From: DATKAS01 sp963733765
GTDB lineage: Bacteria > Actinomycetota > Acidimicrobiia > Acidimicrobiales > DATKAS01
Assembly: GCA_963733765.1 (NCBI GenBank)
Contig: CAVTEI010000003.1
Coordinates: 1,116,001-1,180,000, forward strand
DNA: 64,000 nucleotides
Direction: 5' to 3'
The notes under the pieces are model-generated. The model saw nothing but the letters and a program-made list of their open reading frames with translations, had not been told where the DNA came from and did not search any database. Positions 18,868 to 28,139 of this stretch are shown in pieces (position 1 is the first letter of the stretch; every line of letters begins with the position of its first letter). Made by a program: the position numbers and the translations under genes.

Positions 18868-19993
18868 ATGACGATCACCTCGCCGAGCGACCAGGCCGAG
18901 CGCATGGCCGTCGCGTTCGCCCGAGTGCTGCGGGGCGCGGGGCTCGAAGTCCCCGTCGGCGCCGTCGTCACCTACGCGGAGGCGCTCGGAGTGTTGGGCA
19001 TCGCCCAGCAGTCGGCCGTGTACTGGGCGGGACGCACGACGCTCGTGCGCCACATCGAGGACGTTCCGATCTACGACCGGGCGTTCAACGCGTTCTGGCT
19101 GCGGCGTGCGAGTGATGTCCTCGCGGCCGACGTGGAGGAAGAGCACCTCACGCTGCTGCTCGACGACGACGACATGCCTGAAGGTGAGGAGGGCGAGACG
19201 CTCGACGAGCGCGACGTCGTGACCGTGCGGTTCAGCGCGCACGAGGTGTTGCGCCACAAGGACTTCGCGGCGTACTCGCGCGCCGAGCTGGACGAGGCCC
19301 GCCGGTTGATGGCCGATCTGCGGCTCGCCGGCGCGTTGCGTCCGTCTCGTCGCAAGCGGCGCTCTCGTCGCGCGAAGGGACGCCCCGACCTTCGTCGCAC
19401 CGTGCGAGCGGCGCTCCGATCGGGCGGTGAGCCGGTTCGGCGCAAGTGGGTCGACAACGACGAGCGGCCGCGTCGACTCGTGTTGCTCTGCGACGTGAGC
19501 GGGTCGATGGAGCCCTACCGCGCGAGCGCTCATGCGGTTCCTCCACGCGGCCGTGATCGGCCGCACGAAGGTCGAAGCGTTCGCGCTCGGCACCCGGCTC
19601 ACCCGGCTCACTCGGCAGCTCACGTCGCGCGATCCGGATGCCGCGCTCGCTGCCGCGGCCGACGAGGTCGTGGATTGGTCGGGCGGGACTCGCCTTGGTG
19701 AAGGCCTTCGTGCGTTCAACGATCGCTATGGCCAGCGGGGGATGGCGAGGGGCGCGATCGTCGTCATCCTCTCCGACGGCTGGGAGCGCGGTGATCCCGA
19801 GGTCATGGCCGAGCAGATGCGTCGGCTGTCGCGGGTCGCGTACAAGATCGTCTGGGTCAACCCGTTGAAGGCATCGCCGGGATATGCGCCGTTGGCCCGA
19901 GGGATGGCGGCCGCGCTGCCGTACATTGACGACTTCGTAGAGGGGCATTCGCTCGCCGCCCTCCAAGAGCTCGCAGAGGTGATCTCCAAATGA
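18868..19993 (+). CDS. CoxE-like VWA-domain protein (apparent frameshift)
   Basis: Von Willebrand factor A protein that partners MoxR ATPases. The N-terminal helical region is in one frame up to CDVSGSMEPY, which carries the MIDAS DxSxS. The rest (ARALMRFLHAAVIGRTKVEAF through LSDGWERGDP) is one base out of frame: an extra base near 19519. Corrected length about 374 residues. The stop overlaps the ATG of the first XdhC gene. Confidence 0.85.
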
Positions 19994-20304
19994 GAGAGGT
20001 GTTGGGCGACATCGATCGCTGGAAGGCGAAGGGTCGACGCGTTGCCGTTGCCCGCGTGGTGGATGTCGAGGGATCGGGCCCACGCGAGCCCGGCGCCGCC
20101 ATGGCCGTCAGCGAGGACGGCGAGGTCTCGGGATCGGTCTCGGGTGGCTGCGTCGAAGGCGCCGTCGTCACCGAAGCGCTGCAGGTGCTGGACGACGGCC
20201 TGCCCCGGCTCGTGACGTTCGGCTACAGCGACGACGAGGCGTTCGCGGTTGGGTTGACCTGCGGGGGCATCATCCACCTCTTCATCGAGCCGCTGGACTG
20301 GTAG
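19990..20304 (+). CDS. XdhC/CoxI N-terminal-domain protein
   Basis: 104 residues, essentially one XdhC_CoxI domain (VDVEGSGPREPGAAM, SGSVSGGCVEGAV, FGYSDDEAFAVGLTCGG). Such proteins help load or sulfurate the molybdenum cofactor of xanthine- or CO-dehydrogenase-type enzymes. It has no Rossmann domain of its own; that is in the next gene, 3 bases downstream, so the two may act as a split XdhC. Confidence 0.88.
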   Translation: MREVLGDIDRWKAKGRRVAVARVVDVEGSGPREPGAAMAVSEDGEVSGSVSGGCVEGAVVTEALQVLDDGLPRLVTFGYSDDEAFAVGLTCGGIIHLFIEPLDW

Positions 20305-20307
20305 CGC

Positions 20308-21095
20308 ATGCCCTCGCTCTACGAGGTGCTCCGCGAGGGGCTCGTCAACGAGGCCCCGGTGTCGTTGACGACCGTCATCGACGGTCCGCATCTCGGGGCG
20401 AAGCTCCTGATCCGCCCGGACGAGGAGGCGTTGGGCTCACTCGGTGATCCTGATCTCGACCGCGTCGTGCACGCGCGATGCCGCACGCCGAGCTCGAGTC
20501 GGGCACGAGCGGGGTGCGTCACTACGGCGCGCGGGGCGAGGCCAACGAGACGACGGTGACGGTGTTCATCGAGTCGTTCGCGTCGCCGCCACAGATGATC
20601 ATCTTCGGAGCGGTCGACTTCACTGCCGCACTCGGGCGCGTGGCGAAGATCCTGGGGTATCGAGTCATCGTGTGCGACGCGCGCGAAGTCTTCGCGACGA
20701 AGAAGCGGTTCCCGATGGCCGACGAGGTCATCGTCGACTGGCCCAACCGGGTGTTCGACCGCTTGGGCAGCACGCTCGGCCCGCGTGACGCGGTCTGCAT
20801 CCTCACCCACGACCCGAAGTTCGACGTACCCGCGGTGATGGGTGCGCTGGCGAGCCGCGCCGGGTACATCGGCGTGATGGGCTCGCGGAAGACCCACGCG
20901 AAGCGTCTCGAGCGGCTGGTCGAGGAAGGCGTCGACCTCGTCGAGTTCGAGGCGCGGGTCATGTCGCCGATCGGCCTCGACATCGGCGCCCGTTCACCCG
21001 AGGAGACCGCGGTGTCGATCTGCGCGGAGATCATCGCGAGGCGCACCGGCCGCACCCCACCCTCCCTCCGCGACCGCGAGGGGCCGATTCACTGA
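20308..21095 (+). CDS. xdhC: XdhC family protein with Rossmann domain (apparent frameshift)
   Basis: Maturation factor for the Mo hydroxylase. The first 55 residues (MPSLYEVLREGLVNEAPVSL, LGDPDLDRV) are in one frame; from about 20478 the second frame continues (HAELESGTSGVRHYG, the Rossmann motif IIFGAVDFTAALGRVA, GSRKTHAKRLERL, IGARSPEETAVSICAEI). One base seems to be missing near 20466-20477. The conserved Rossmann GxGxxG is degenerate here. Corrected length about 262 residues. Confidence 0.82.
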
Positions 21096-21118
21096 CCGCA
21101 CCCACTGAGGAGGCGTTC

Positions 21119-22276
21119 GTGGCTGACGACGATCTCGAAGCGATCCGGGAAGGGGTACGGCGGGTCTGCTCGAAGTTCGACGGCGCGTACTGGCGTCACC
21201 ACGACGAGGCCCACGAGTTCCCGTGGGACTTCTACAACGTGATGGCCGAGGGCGGCTGGGTCGGCATCGCGATCCCGGAGGAGTGGGGTGGCGGCGGGCG
21301 CGGCATCACCGAGGCCGCGGCCGTGCTCGAGGAGGTCGCCGCGTCGGGTGCGGCGATGAACGGAGCGAGCGCGCTGCACCTCTCGATCTTCGGGATGAAC
21401 CCCGTCGTCAAGCACGGCACGGAAGCGATGAAGGCGGAGTACCTACCGCGCGTCGCGTCGGGCGAGCTCCATGTCGCGTTCGGCGTGACGGAACCCGACG
21501 CCGGCACCGACACGACTCGCATCACGACGAGCGCGCGGTTGGACGGCGACCACTACGTCGTGCGCGGTCGCAAGGTGTGGACGACGAAGGCGCCTTACTG
21601 CCAGAAGGTGCTGCTGCTCGTACGCACGACACCGATCGACCAGTGCCGCAAGCGCACCGACGGCCTCACCCTGCTGCTCGCCGACCTGCAGAGGCCCGAG
21701 GTCGAGATCGTGCCCATCGCCAAGGCAGGGCGGAACGCCGTCGTCTCGTGCGAGGTCCGCTACGACGATCTGCCGGTCGCGGTCACGGATCGCGTCGGGG
21801 AAGAGGGCGACGGGTTTCGGTATCTCCTCGACGGCCTGAATCCCGAGCGCATCCTCGTCGCCGCCGAGGCCATCGGCATCGGACAGGTCGCGCTCGCTCG
21901 CGCCGTCGCCTACGCGAACGAGCGCGTGGTGTTCGACCGCCCAATCGGCAAGAACCAGGGGATCGCGTTCCCGCTGGCCGAGGCGCACGCTCGCCTGCAC
22001 GCCGCGAGGCTCGTGGTGTACGAGGCGGCCGCCCGGTACGACCAGGGCCTCCCGTGTGGGGAGCACGCGAACCTGGCGAAATGGCTGGCGGCCGACGCCG
22101 GGTATCAGGCCGCCGACCAGGCCGTTCAGACCCACGGCGGGTTCGGCTACGCCAAGGAATATGACGTCGAGCGGTGGTGGCGCGAGGCTCGTCTCATGCG
22201 CATCGCGCCGATCTCTCAGGAGCTCGTGCTCGCGTACGTCGCCGAGCACGTTCTCGGGCTACCCCGGTCGTACTGA
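21119..22276 (+). CDS. acyl-CoA dehydrogenase family protein
   Basis: FAD-dependent dehydrogenase (385 residues) inside the cox-like cluster. GTG start with a strong GAGGAGG site just upstream. Motifs: TEPDAGTDTTR, KVWTTKAPY, QTHGGFGYAKEYDVERWW. The MCAD-type catalytic Glu position near the C-terminus reads APIS rather than YEGT; a Glu in GLNPERI sits where isovaleryl-CoA dehydrogenase has its base, so activity is possible from there. Co-transcription with Mo-hydroxylase genes suggests a shared organic substrate. The stop shares a base with the next ATG. Confidence 0.92.
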   Translation: MADDDLEAIREGVRRVCSKFDGAYWRHHDEAHEFPWDFYNVMAEGGWVGIAIPEEWGGGGRGITEAAAVLEEVAASGAAMNGASALHLSIFGMNPVVKHGTEAMKAEYLPRVASGELHVAFGVTEPDAGTDTTRITTSARLDGDHYVVRGRKVWTTKAPYCQKVLLLVRTTPIDQCRKRTDGLTLLLADLQRPEVEIVPIAKAGRNAVVSCEVRYDDLPVAVTDRVGEEGDGFRYLLDGLNPERILVAAEAIGIGQVALARAVAYANERVVFDRPIGKNQGIAFPLAEAHARLHAARLVVYEAAARYDQGLPCGEHANLAKWLAADAGYQAADQAVQTHGGFGYAKEYDVERWWREARLMRIAPISQELVLAYVAEHVLGLPRSY

Positions 22277-22863
22277 TGTCACTCGAGCCACGCGACCTCG
22301 CGACCGACGTCGAGCGCGACCAGGCGATCGCCGCGCTCCGCCACCACACTGCGGCGGGGCTGCTCTCTCTCGATGACTTCGCCGAAGGAGTCGAGCGCGT
22401 CCTCGTGGCGGAGACGCGCGGCGATCTCGTGGCCGTCACCTCGAACCTGCCCGCGATCCCAGAACCGAGCGCCCCGCCACGCGAGTTCCCACGGCGGTGG
22501 GCGGTCGGCGTGCTCTCCGGGGAGCGCGTGCGCGGCCCGTGGCGGCTCGACGACCACCTGCACGCGGTCGCCTGCCTGGGGAGCGTCGAGGTCGACCTGT
22601 GCGACGCGCTCGTCGTCGGCGACGAGGCCACCATCTACGTCGTCGCGATCTTCGGTGGCGTCGAGGTGCAGGTGCCCGAAGGCATCCCCGTCGAGTTGAG
22701 CGGCTTCGCGGTGATGGGCTCGAAGCAACACAAGGTGCGGCGTGCAGACGTGATATCTGGGATGCCGCGTGTACGGGTGCGCGTGTTCGCGCTGTTCGGT
22801 GGCGTCACGGTGCGAACCCGCAAGCTGCGCAAGGGCATGCGCGGCCGGCGCAAGCAGGAGTGA
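22276..22863 (+). CDS. DUF1707 and LiaF-like domain protein
   Basis: 195 residues. The N-terminal DUF1707 module (ATDVERDQAIAALRHHTAAG, LSLDDFAEGVERVL) is followed by a linker and a beta-rich LiaF-C-like region (VVAIFGGVEVQVPEG, VFALFGGVTVRTRK). No membrane helix is evident. Function is unknown; related proteins are linked to envelope stress sensing. It starts on the last base of the acyl-CoA dehydrogenase stop. Confidence 0.84.
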   Translation: MSLEPRDLATDVERDQAIAALRHHTAAGLLSLDDFAEGVERVLVAETRGDLVAVTSNLPAIPEPSAPPREFPRRWAVGVLSGERVRGPWRLDDHLHAVACLGSVEVDLCDALVVGDEATIYVVAIFGGVEVQVPEGIPVELSGFAVMGSKQHKVRRADVISGMPRVRVRVFALFGGVTVRTRKLRKGMRGRRKQE

Positions 22864-23411
22864 CCGTCGCCGCGGTTGTGCTCGCCGCGGGCGAGGGTAC
22901 GCGATTCATCGCCGATCACCACAAGCTGCTCGCCGACCTGCGCGGCCGACCAGTCGTGGCGTGGGCGCTCGAGCACGCTCGGGAAGCGGGGCTCGACGAG
23001 ACCGTCGTCGTGACGGGCGCCGTCGAGGTGCCGGCGGAGCCGGGCGTGACGATGCTCCACAATCCCGACTGGCAACAGGGACAGGCGACGTCCTTGCAGG
23101 TCGCGTTGCGGCATGCGGATGCGCAAGGGCATGACGCGATCGTGGTCGGCATGGGCGATCAACCCGGCGTTCCTCCCGACACGTGGCGGGCGGTCGCGTC
23201 CGTGGTCGCGCCCATCGTCGTGCCGACATACGACGGCCAGCGAGGCTCGCCGGTGCGTTTGGCCAGGAGCATCTGGCCGCTGTTGCCACGTGAAGGCGAT
23301 GAGGGCGCCCGGGTGCTCATGCGCAGCCAGCCCGATCTCGTAACCGAAGTAGCGTGCTCCGGCGATCCCGCCGACATCGACACCGTGGAGGATCTGAAGC
23401 GATGGAGCTGA
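22860..23411 (+). CDS. MocA/MobA-like molybdenum cofactor nucleotidyltransferase
   Basis: 183 residues from GTG 22860, overlapping the previous stop. Nucleotidyltransferase signature AAVVLAAGEGTRF, then HHKLLADL and GMGDQPGVPP with the metal-binding Asp. Most likely converts Mo-molybdopterin to the cytidine dinucleotide form used by CoxL-type enzymes. This fits its place between the subunit and CoxG genes. Confidence 0.87.
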   Translation: MTVAAVVLAAGEGTRFIADHHKLLADLRGRPVVAWALEHAREAGLDETVVVTGAVEVPAEPGVTMLHNPDWQQGQATSLQVALRHADAQGHDAIVVGMGDQPGVPPDTWRAVASVVAPIVVPTYDGQRGSPVRLARSIWPLLPREGDEGARVLMRSQPDLVTEVACSGDPADIDTVEDLKRWS

Positions 23412-24091
23412 CGAACGAGTTCCGGGTCGAGCGGCCGGTTGAGGAGACGTGGGCGGTTCTGACCGACGTCGAGCGCATCGCCCCGGCGCTGCCCGGAGCC
23501 CAGCTGCAGGAGATCGAGGGCGACGAGTACCGCGGCATCGTCAAGGTGAAGGTTGGCCCGATCACCGCGCAGTACAAGGGCAAAGCCACGTTCGTGGAGA
23601 AGGACGACACCAACCACAAGGCCGTGCTGAAGGCAGAGGGTCGCGACACAAAGGGGCAGGGCAACGCCTCGGCGCTGATCACGGCGTCGCTGGTGCCGGA
23701 CGCATCGGGCACGAAGGTGACTGTGCACACCGACCTCACGGTGACCGGCAAGGTGGCGCAGTTCGGCCGCGGCATCATGGCCGACGTCAGCACGAAGCTG
23801 CTGAACCAGTTCGTCGAACAGCTCGAGACGACGATCCTCGCTGGCGACGCCCACCCCGTGGAGGGAGCCTCTCTCGCCGCCGCTCCTCTCGCCGAGCCCA
23901 AGTCATCGCCGAATGGCGCCGATGCCGCAGAGGGTCCCACGATCCGTCGCCTCGACATGCCCGAGGCTGAGCCGGTCGATCTGATGGACGCGGCCGGGGC
24001 GTCGGTCGCGAAGCGCGTGGTGCCCCTCGCGATCGGCGGGCTCGTGTTGCTGCTCTTCGTCCGTGGGCTGCGTCGCCGCCGATCGTCGTAG
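23402..24091 (+). CDS. coxG: CoxG-family SRPBCC protein with C-terminal membrane anchor
   Basis: 229 residues. CoxG (SRPBCC) domain 1-150 (MELTNEFRVERPVEETWAVL, KVGPITAQYKGKA), then a Pro/Ala/Glu-rich linker and a C-terminal hydrophobic helix (VVPLAIGGLVLLLFV) followed by Arg residues. In Oligotropha CoxG recruits CO dehydrogenase to the membrane; the tail anchor here fits that role. The ATG at 23402 overlaps the upstream gene by 10 bases. It is the last gene of the inserted cox-like block. Confidence 0.9.
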   Translation: MELTNEFRVERPVEETWAVLTDVERIAPALPGAQLQEIEGDEYRGIVKVKVGPITAQYKGKATFVEKDDTNHKAVLKAEGRDTKGQGNASALITASLVPDASGTKVTVHTDLTVTGKVAQFGRGIMADVSTKLLNQFVEQLETTILAGDAHPVEGASLAAAPLAEPKSSPNGADAAEGPTIRRLDMPEAEPVDLMDAAGASVAKRVVPLAIGGLVLLLFVRGLRRRRSS

Positions 24092-24099
24092 GCCGCGTC

Positions 24100-24543
24100 G
24101 TGGCGGCATCGCCCAGTGACGTCGAGGTCGTCACCGAGCTGCTCGGCCGCACGCCGCTATGCGAGTTCGATGTCGTCGTCCGCGATCGTGACGGAAGCCC
24201 GGTGGTGATCCGAAACGCGCCGCTGCTCGATGACGGGACGCCCATGCCCACTCGGTACTGGCTGGTGGGACGCAAGGAGTCAGAGGCGGTGAGCCGGTTG
24301 GAGTCGCGCGGTGGCGTGCGGGCGGCGGAGCGGGCCGTCGCACCTGCCGAGCTCGCGGCGGCGCATGAGCGTTATGCGGCTGAGCGCGACGCGGCGATCC
24401 CCGCGGGCCACGTGGGTCCGCGTCCCTCGGGCGGTGTGGGCGGGACGCGCACGGGCGTGAAGTGCTTGCACGCGCACTACGCCGCACACCTCGCGGGTCT
24501 CGACGACCCGGTTGGGCGTTGGGTCGCCGCGGAGCTCTCCTGA
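24100..24543 (+). CDS. DUF501 domain-containing protein
   Basis: 147 residues (LLGRTPLCEFDVVVRDRDG, NAPLLDDGTPMPTRYWLV, then a GVKCLHAHYAAHLAG end with conserved Cys and His residues). A conserved actinobacterial family of unknown function usually placed between ftsB and ppx. GTG start; 2 bases before ppx. Confidence 0.9.
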   Translation: MAASPSDVEVVTELLGRTPLCEFDVVVRDRDGSPVVIRNAPLLDDGTPMPTRYWLVGRKESEAVSRLESRGGVRAAERAVAPAELAAAHERYAAERDAAIPAGHVGPRPSGGVGGTRTGVKCLHAHYAAHLAGLDDPVGRWVAAELS

Positions 24544-24545
24544 GC

Positions 24546-25451
24546 ATGCCCTCGCTCACTGCTCCGGTTGCCGTCGTCGACTGCGGCACCAACTCGATCC
24601 GCCTTCTCGTGAAGACAGGATCGGTGATCCTCGAGCGCCGCATGGAGACCACGCGACTCGGTCGTGACATCGATCGCACCGGGTACCTCGATCCCGACGG
24701 CGTCACAGCCACGCTCGAGGTGCTCGCGGAGTACCGAGGCCTGATCGAAGCTCATGGGGCTCGCGCGGTGCGCGCTGTCGCGACGCAAGCGGTGCGCGAG
24801 GCGACGGACGGGGATGCGTTCGTCGACGCGGCGACGGAGGTCATGGGGCAGCGGCTCGAGGTGCTGAGCGGCCACGACGAGGCGCGGCTCGCCTACGCCG
24901 GCGCGACGAGCGAGCTCGATCCCGACTTTGGCCCGTTCCTGTTGCTCGACATCGGAGGAGGATCGACCGAGCTCGCGATTGCCGAAGCCGCGATGTCCAT
25001 TCCGGTGGGCAGCGTGCGCATGTCGGAACAGCAGCTCCGCTCCGACCCTCCCGCGCCCGAGGAGCTCTCGAATGCGATCGCGCTCGTCGACGCGTATCTC
25101 GACGACGTGGTCCGCGAGATGCCCGCCGTCGCGGAGGCCCGCACGATGGTCGGCACCGGCGGCACGATCACGACCGTCGCTGCCGTCGAAATCGGCCTGC
25201 CGAGCTACGACCGCGACGTGATCCACCAGTTCGTGCTGACGAAGGAAGCCGCGGAGGACGTGTACCGCACGCTCGCGACCGAACGACTCGAGGACCGGGT
25301 GCACAACCCGGGGCTACCCCGAGACCGAGCCGACATCATCGTCGGAGGGTGCTGTGTGCTCGTCGCGGTCATGCGGCGGCTCGACTTCAAGGCGTGCATC
25401 GTCTCGGAGACCGACATCCTCGACGGCATCGCCGCCGAGCTCATGGGCTAG
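24546..25451 (+). CDS. ppx: Ppx/GppA exopolyphosphatase family
   Basis: Hydrolyses polyphosphate and/or pppGpp. 301 residues, one actin-like phosphatase module without the C-terminal HD domain, as in mycobacterial Ppx1. Seen: VVDCGTNSIRLLV, LLLDIGGGSTELAI, GTGGTITTVAAV. ATG 24546. Convergent with the cyclase gene, the two stops overlapping by 4 bases. Confidence 0.93.
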   Translation: MPSLTAPVAVVDCGTNSIRLLVKTGSVILERRMETTRLGRDIDRTGYLDPDGVTATLEVLAEYRGLIEAHGARAVRAVATQAVREATDGDAFVDAATEVMGQRLEVLSGHDEARLAYAGATSELDPDFGPFLLLDIGGGSTELAIAEAAMSIPVGSVRMSEQQLRSDPPAPEELSNAIALVDAYLDDVVREMPAVAEARTMVGTGGTITTVAAVEIGLPSYDRDVIHQFVLTKEAAEDVYRTLATERLEDRVHNPGLPRDRADIIVGGCCVLVAVMRRLDFKACIVSETDILDGIAAELMG

Positions 25452-28042
25452 GCGGGCGGCGCGACCTCGTTGAAGACCTCGTCGGCGAGGGCGACGCCGC
25501 GATCGAGTGAGAGCATGCGGCCCTCGGTCTCGAGCGCGACGTACCGGGTCTCTCCGAGCTCGCTCCACGCATTGGCGAGCATCTCGTTGCTGAGCTGCCG
25601 GTCGTCCGGCATGAGGGTGAAGCCGATCCGCTCCAGGATGACGTCGGCCGAGGCGTGGAGCAAGACCGCGGTGTCGACTTGCTTCCGATCGTGCGCGAGT
25701 CGCGCCGCGATGATGAACGCGAACGCCGTGTAGATGTCGATGCCGAGCTCGGCAGAGAGGCGGAGCGCCTCGCGCTGGTACCTCGCCGCGGTGAGGTCGT
25801 CGTTGACGCGGATCGTGTACTCCGCCGCCGCACACAGAGATCCGACCAGCGCGACATAGTCGCCCGTCTGCCGTGACAGCTCGATCGCCTCCGTCGCGAG
25901 CGCGATCTCGTCGCCCTCTCCGAGCGCGTTGCGCAGCATCGAAAGCCACCACAGCGCATCGGCCCGAGCGGTCACGTCGGAGGTCTGCTGCAGCTCCTCC
26001 TCGACCCGACTCGCCGCATCGAGCAAGGACGCTCGGTCACGCCGGTACAACGCGATCGTGGTGATCCCGCCCGTGACGCTGACTGTGCCCCATCGGTCCT
26101 CGGTTCCCACCGTGTCCAGGATGGAGACCGCTCGCGCGATCAGTTCGTCAGCCTCTTCGAGTGCGCCCGCGCTCGCGTGGAGGCCGGCGATTCGTGACAG
26201 CAGCCTTGCCAGACTGGGCAGCCGCAGAATTTCGCCGGCGACGAGCGAGCTGGCCTCTCGCCGCGCCAGCTCGTTGCGGCCGGTTGCCGAGCGGTGGTCG
26301 CTCACGATCCACGCGAGTCCGTAGGCCTCGTCGGGCGACTCGGAGACGAGCAATGCGACGAGGTCGATCATCGTGTCGGCCTCGAGCGCGACGCCGTTGA
26401 TCCATTCGCGTTGCCCTCGCATCGCCGGCGGAAAGCGGTCGAGATAGTGCTGAGCGAGCGCTCGACGGGTCGCGGCGCCGTCACCGCTCGTTCGAAGCTT
26501 CTCGGCCGCGTAGGCGCGCACGGTTTCCAGCAGCCGGTACCGGGTGTCTCCCGCGCTGCGCTCGACCTGCACCAACGAGCAATCGGACAGCGACCAGACG
26601 AGGTCGGGGACGTCGGCCGCCTCCAGGCCGCTGTGACCGACCGCCGCGGATGCCGCCCGCAGGTTGACGCTTCCGCTGAAGACTGAGAGTCGCGCCAACG
26701 CCGCTTGCTCGGCGTCGCTCAGCAGCTCGTAGTCCCAGTCGAGGAGCCCCTGCATCGTGCGCTGCCGGGCGGGAGCGCTCGGGTCGCGCCCTCGCAAGAG
26801 CTGGAAGCGCTGGCGGAGGCCGTCGAGGATCTCGGGCGGGGAGAGAACGGTGAGGCGCGCTGCCGCCAGCTCGATCGCGAGCGGCATGCCGTCGAGATGC
26901 CGGCATATCTCGCCGACGATCCGCTCGTCGCCGGGGTTCGCGGCGATGTCGGGCATTTGCGCGCTGGCGCGGTCGACGAAGAGCCGGACCGAGTCGTCGC
27001 CCGTGGGGAGTGGACCGATCCGCCACACGTCTTCGTTGCCCAGGGCGAGCGGCCTTCGACTCGTCGCCAGAATGCCCACACCGGGGCAGCTGGCCAGCAA
27101 CTCCGTCGCGAGCCGAGCAGCAGCGAGGGGCACGCGCTCACAGCTGTCGAGGATGAGGAGCGCGCTCCACTCCGAGAGGTGTTCGAGCACGACGGACCGG
27201 TCGTCGCGATCACCACCGGACACGCCGATCGCGTCGGCAACCGCGGCGGCGACGAGGCGGCCATTCGTTGCCTTCGAGAGGTCCGCGATCCAGACGCCGT
27301 CCGCCCATTCGCGTGCGACCCGGAGTCCGAGCTCGACGGCGAGGCGGGTCTTGCCCATGCCTCCCGGTCCCACGATGGTAAGCAGCCGACCCGCGCCGAC
27401 GCGGCCCGCCAGCTCATCGATCGCGTCGTCGCGGCCGACGAACGTTGTTAGTGGTGCGACGAGGTTGTGTCCGTGGGCCGGCACGGCGCGCACCGGGACC
27501 GGGTGCGGCAGCCGAGTGCCGCGGGGCCCGACCGCTGAGAGCGTGACCGGCTGCTCGAAGTCGCGAAGGCGGAACGAGCCGACGCGATCGATCGTGACCT
27601 GAGCGGTCTCACCGGCGGCGACCACCGCTTCGTCGGACGCGAGGACGAACCCGCCATTTGCCGCGGCGACGACGCGCGACGCCTGATGCAGGGCGAGCGC
27701 GATGTAGTCGCCTTCGTGGGGGAAAGCCATGCCGGTGTGCACGCCGATGCGCACGCGGATCGCGGCTTCCTCGGGCCATTGGTGGGCCGCGATCGCCTGC
27801 TGCGCGGCAACTGCCGCGGCGAGTGCGTCGGCCGCCGAGTCGAATGCAACGAGAAACGAGTCGCCGACGGTCTTGACCTCAACGCCTTCGTACGCCGCCC
27901 AGACCTTGCGCAAGACGGCGTTGTGTTGCTCGAGCAGCGGGGGATAGGCGTCACCCAGCCGCCGGAACAGCTTCGTAGAACCCTCGATGTCAGTGAACAG
28001 AAATGTAACGAGGCCGGAGGGCAGGGTCTCGATCGGGCTCAC
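25448..28042 (-). CDS. class III cyclase-STAND ATPase regulator
   Basis: About 864 residues. N-terminal class III nucleotide cyclase domain (VTFLFTDIEGSTKLFRRLGD, VGDSFLVAFDSAADAL, 1-170), then an NB-ARC ATPase (TIVGPGGMGKTRLAVELGL; LLILDSCERVP; MPLAIELAAARL), then helical repeats of TPR type. No C-terminal LuxR domain, unlike many relatives. In the cyclase domain the position usually Asn in VNRAAR is His (LHQASR), so catalysis may be weak or lost. Start GTG 28042, just before the cyclase domain; the frame stays open upstream only as antisense of other genes. Confidence 0.88.
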   Translation of the reverse strand: MSPIETLPSGLVTFLFTDIEGSTKLFRRLGDAYPPLLEQHNAVLRKVWAAYEGVEVKTVGDSFLVAFDSAADALAAAVAAQQAIAAHQWPEEAAIRVRIGVHTGMAFPHEGDYIALALHQASRVVAAANGGFVLASDEAVVAAGETAQVTIDRVGSFRLRDFEQPVTLSAVGPRGTRLPHPVPVRAVPAHGHNLVAPLTTFVGRDDAIDELAGRVGAGRLLTIVGPGGMGKTRLAVELGLRVAREWADGVWIADLSKATNGRLVAAAVADAIGVSGGDRDDRSVVLEHLSEWSALLILDSCERVPLAAARLATELLASCPGVGILATSRRPLALGNEDVWRIGPLPTGDDSVRLFVDRASAQMPDIAANPGDERIVGEICRHLDGMPLAIELAAARLTVLSPPEILDGLRQRFQLLRGRDPSAPARQRTMQGLLDWDYELLSDAEQAALARLSVFSGSVNLRAASAAVGHSGLEAADVPDLVWSLSDCSLVQVERSAGDTRYRLLETVRAYAAEKLRTSGDGAATRRALAQHYLDRFPPAMRGQREWINGVALEADTMIDLVALLVSESPDEAYGLAWIVSDHRSATGRNELARREASSLVAGEILRLPSLARLLSRIAGLHASAGALEEADELIARAVSILDTVGTEDRWGTVSVTGGITTIALYRRDRASLLDAASRVEEELQQTSDVTARADALWWLSMLRNALGEGDEIALATEAIELSRQTGDYVALVGSLCAAAEYTIRVNDDLTAARYQREALRLSAELGIDIYTAFAFIIAARLAHDRKQVDTAVLLHASADVILERIGFTLMPDDRQLSNEMLANAWSELGETRYVALETEGRMLSLDRGVALADEVFNEVAPPA

Positions 28043-28139
28043 GGGATTCCAGCCTGCCAGCCCGGCGGGGGTCTCCAAATCCGACCCGGAGAGCCAAATG
28101 GCCCATTTCTCGGGATCACGCCCCGCCGATTGGCAACGC

